Assembly: GCA_964513655.1 (NCBI GenBank)
Contig: CAZENQ010000077.1
Span: forward strand, 1 to 14,769
From: G020350405 sp964513655
Lineage (GTDB): Bacteria; Planctomycetota; Phycisphaerae; Sedimentisphaerales; Anaerobacaceae
Direction: 5' to 3'
DNA length: 14,769 nt
The notes under the pieces are model-generated. The model saw nothing but the letters and a program-made list of their open reading frames with translations. It searched no databases and was not told where the DNA came from. Every line of letters starts with the position of its first letter. The stretch's first letter is position 1. This document shows, in pieces, positions 13,536 to 14,769 of this stretch. The translations under genes and the position numbers were made by a program.

Positions 13536-13599
13536 AGGGGGAGTCTGGCTGCCCGGTCGAAGCTACTGTTGTTTTGCGTTAGGTGCGTAGCGACCCCCT
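13536..13599. other. Imperfect long hairpin downstream of floA
   Basis: The contiguous stretch 13587-13599 (GTAGCGACCCCCT) can pair in order with CTAC (13563-13566), TCG (13557-13559) and AGGGGG (13536-13541), giving 13 pairs with unpaired bases on one side only. It could be part of a structured RNA or of the floA 3' end. There is no T-run typical of an intrinsic terminator. Confidence 0.3.
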
Positions 13600-13650
13600 G
13601 AGAGGCCTTCTGTGGCGCCAGATTTGATTCTGTGAAGCGGTTGGAAGGAA

Positions 13651-14592
13651 TTAGCCCATTGTTCCGAGATTGCCCTTCTGGAAGGCTTCGGCAATAGCCA
13701 GCGGCACCTTCGCCTCATTTTCTACAACGAGCGCCCTCATTTCCTGCTCTCGCGCCACAGCCATTGCGCGGCGTTTTTCGGCCTCCGCCTTTGCCCTTCG
13801 CATATCGGCCTCGGCCTGGGCAGCCTGGAGTTGGGCCCCGACGTTCTCACCTACATCGACGTCGGCAATATCAATAGAGAGAATCTCATAAGCGGTTCCG
13901 GCGTCGAGGCCCTTTGACAAGACCGACTTGGAGATATCGTCAGGATTCTCCAGAACGGATTTGTATGTTATGGCGCTGCCGATAGTGGTGACAATACCTT
14001 CACCGACACGGGCGATGATTGTCTCCTGAGTCGCGCCGCCAATCAGCCGTTCTATATTGGCGCGGACCGTTACGCGGGCCTTTGCCTTCAACTGAATACC
14101 ATCCTGCGCAACGGCGTCGATAGTACCTCGGGTCTTTTCCGGGTCTGGGCAATCGATAACCTTTGGATTCACGCTTGTTTGCACGGCCTCGAGGATGTCA
14201 CGACCGGCCAGGTCGATTGCGGTGGCTGTTTTCAATGTAAGTTCGATATTTGCCCGGTTGGCGGCAATAAGTGCACGGATGACATTCGGAACCTGCCCCC
14301 CTGCCAGATAGTGGCTCTCCAAATCCCGGGTAGTGAGGGTCAGACCCGCTTGTACGGCCGTTATTTTGCTGAGGACTATGGTCCTGGTGTCGACCTTCCT
14401 GAGCCACATACCAATAAGATCGGAGAATTTAACATCTGCACGGGATAGTCTGGCCTGCAGCCACAATCTGAAGAACTTCAAGAACAGCAGGAAGAAGACC
14501 ACTGCTAGAAGTACAAGAATGACCAGAACCGCCGTTCCGACAACTCGTACGGGATTAGTCGCCACCAGAACTATGTTTGTTAAGTTATACAT
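13651..14592 (-). CDS. floA: Flotillin-like FloA membrane scaffold protein, short C-terminus
   Basis: This 313-aa protein has an N-terminal membrane anchor (residues about 17-38, VVGTAVLVILVLLAVVFFLL). The SPFH-like region follows (KFSDLIGMWLRKVD ... IVLSKITAVQAGL ... LIAANRANIEL ... GRDILEAV). An alanine/glutamate-rich stretch (about 254-300) ends in AKVPLAIAEAFQKGNLGTMG. This is characteristic of FloA, a bacterial flotillin-like protein that organises functional membrane microdomains. Typical FloA proteins are about 330 residues and continue after GNLGxMDYY for roughly 20 more; here a TAA follows MG. The gene therefore looks truncated or diverged exactly where a conserved segment should begin. 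The start has AAGGG upstream and a good promoter 90-110 bases away. It is probably a chromosomal gene rather than part of the cargo. Confidence 0.9.
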   Translation of the reverse strand: MYNLTNIVLVATNPVRVVGTAVLVILVLLAVVFFLLFLKFFRLWLQARLSRADVKFSDLIGMWLRKVDTRTIVLSKITAVQAGLTLTTRDLESHYLAGGQVPNVIRALIAANRANIELTLKTATAIDLAGRDILEAVQTSVNPKVIDCPDPEKTRGTIDAVAQDGIQLKAKARVTVRANIERLIGGATQETIIARVGEGIVTTIGSAITYKSVLENPDDISKSVLSKGLDAGTAYEILSIDIADVDVGENVGAQLQAAQAEADMRRAKAEAEKRRAMAVAREQEMRALVVENEAKVPLAIAEAFQKGNLGTMG

Positions 14593-14646
14593 ATTTATTC
14601 CCTTGCATTAGCTTTGTTCTATTACCTGACATTTCCCATATTAAAC

Positions 14647-14666
14647 GCTTAGCTACGCCGCTAAGC
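14647..14666. other. 7-base-pair hairpin in the floA 5' leader
   Basis: GCTTAGC (14647-14653) and GCTAAGC (14660-14666) pair perfectly around a six-base loop, between the floA promoter and its start codon. It could influence message stability. No riboswitch family was recognised. Confidence 0.5.
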
Positions 14667-14678
14667 CTAATTTCCATT

Positions 14679-14707
14679 AGAATATCAAACCTATCTCGGA
14701 AAGTCAA
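14679..14707 (-). promoter_or_regulatory. sigma70-type promoter of floA
   Basis: On the minus strand, TTGACT (14702-14707) and TATTCT (14679-14684) are separated by exactly 17 bases. The -35 box matches five of six consensus positions and the -10 box four of six. Transcription would start near 14672, leaving a leader of about 80 bases before the floA ATG at 14592. Confidence 0.65.
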
Positions 14708-14769
14708 GATTTTCGACTTCATTTCGAGGATATTTCAGCCACAATAATCGCAAAAATAAGAATTTGGCA

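Larger units (their letters stand above)
13007..13650. other. Intergenic region of about 640 bases between floA and the cargo operon
   Basis: I see no convincing coding sequence here; a plus-strand frame (12964-13257) looks like chance. The region holds two candidate minus-strand promoters, the direct-repeat cluster, the alternating CG tract, a small palindrome CCTGTTAAACAGG (13411-13423) and the imperfect hairpin near floA. If the element's right end lies in this window, this region is the most likely place for it. I could not recognise an attachment core because the left end is outside the window. Confidence 0.5.

Noticed and set aside
13500..13640. tRNA-like stretch containing CGGTCGAAGC and GGTTAGCAT
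   Set aside because: No full cloverleaf, anticodon arm or acceptor stem could be built on either strand.

Overview
The window looks like the interior and right flank of an integrated mobile element carrying a defence-type or DNA-modification-type gene cluster, next to a chromosomal gene. Every gene I can support lies on the minus strand, so transcription runs from right to left. The host is a bacterium of medium GC content. The flotillin-like floA, the AlpA-like HTH proteins and the TOPRIM-DUF3987 primase would fit a planctomycete or a relative, but this is a weak guess from sequence style.

Right end (13651-14769): floA with a good sigma70-type promoter. Its predicted protein stops short of the usual FloA C-terminus. 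Next comes about 640 bases without a convincing gene (13007-13650), holding short direct repeats, a 20-base alternating purine-pyrimidine tract, an imperfect long hairpin and two candidate promoters.

Cargo operon (4225-12884, perhaps from 13006): seven tightly packed genes. In transcription order they are a PLD-nuclease/SF2-helicase fusion, a 70-aa protein, a DndD-like SMC/Rad50-type ATPase, a small protein resembling 'dnd system-associated protein 4', a radical SAM enzyme, an unrecognised 260-aa protein, and a QueC/QatC-like PP-loop enzyme with a C-terminal helix-turn-helix. No gap between them exceeds 21 bases. The set resembles phosphorothioation (Dnd) accessory genes but lacks DndA, DndB, DndC and DndE. 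Instead it has a radical SAM enzyme and a QueC-like enzyme. I consider it the best candidate here for an undescribed system.

Element core (1-4037): a chain of genes coupled by ATGA or TAATG overlaps. It encodes a MerR-type HTH, an AlpA-type HTH, a probably frameshifted ORF, a four-cysteine protein, a TOPRIM-DUF3987 replication protein, a 70-aa protein, an excisionase-like HTH, an Xre-like HTH with its own near-consensus promoter, and the first codons of a likely tyrosine integrase that continues past the left edge. A nucleotide repeat inside the primase gene is conserved in different reading frames, which points to a DNA-level function. No CRISPR array, rRNA, tRNA or insertion sequence was recognised.
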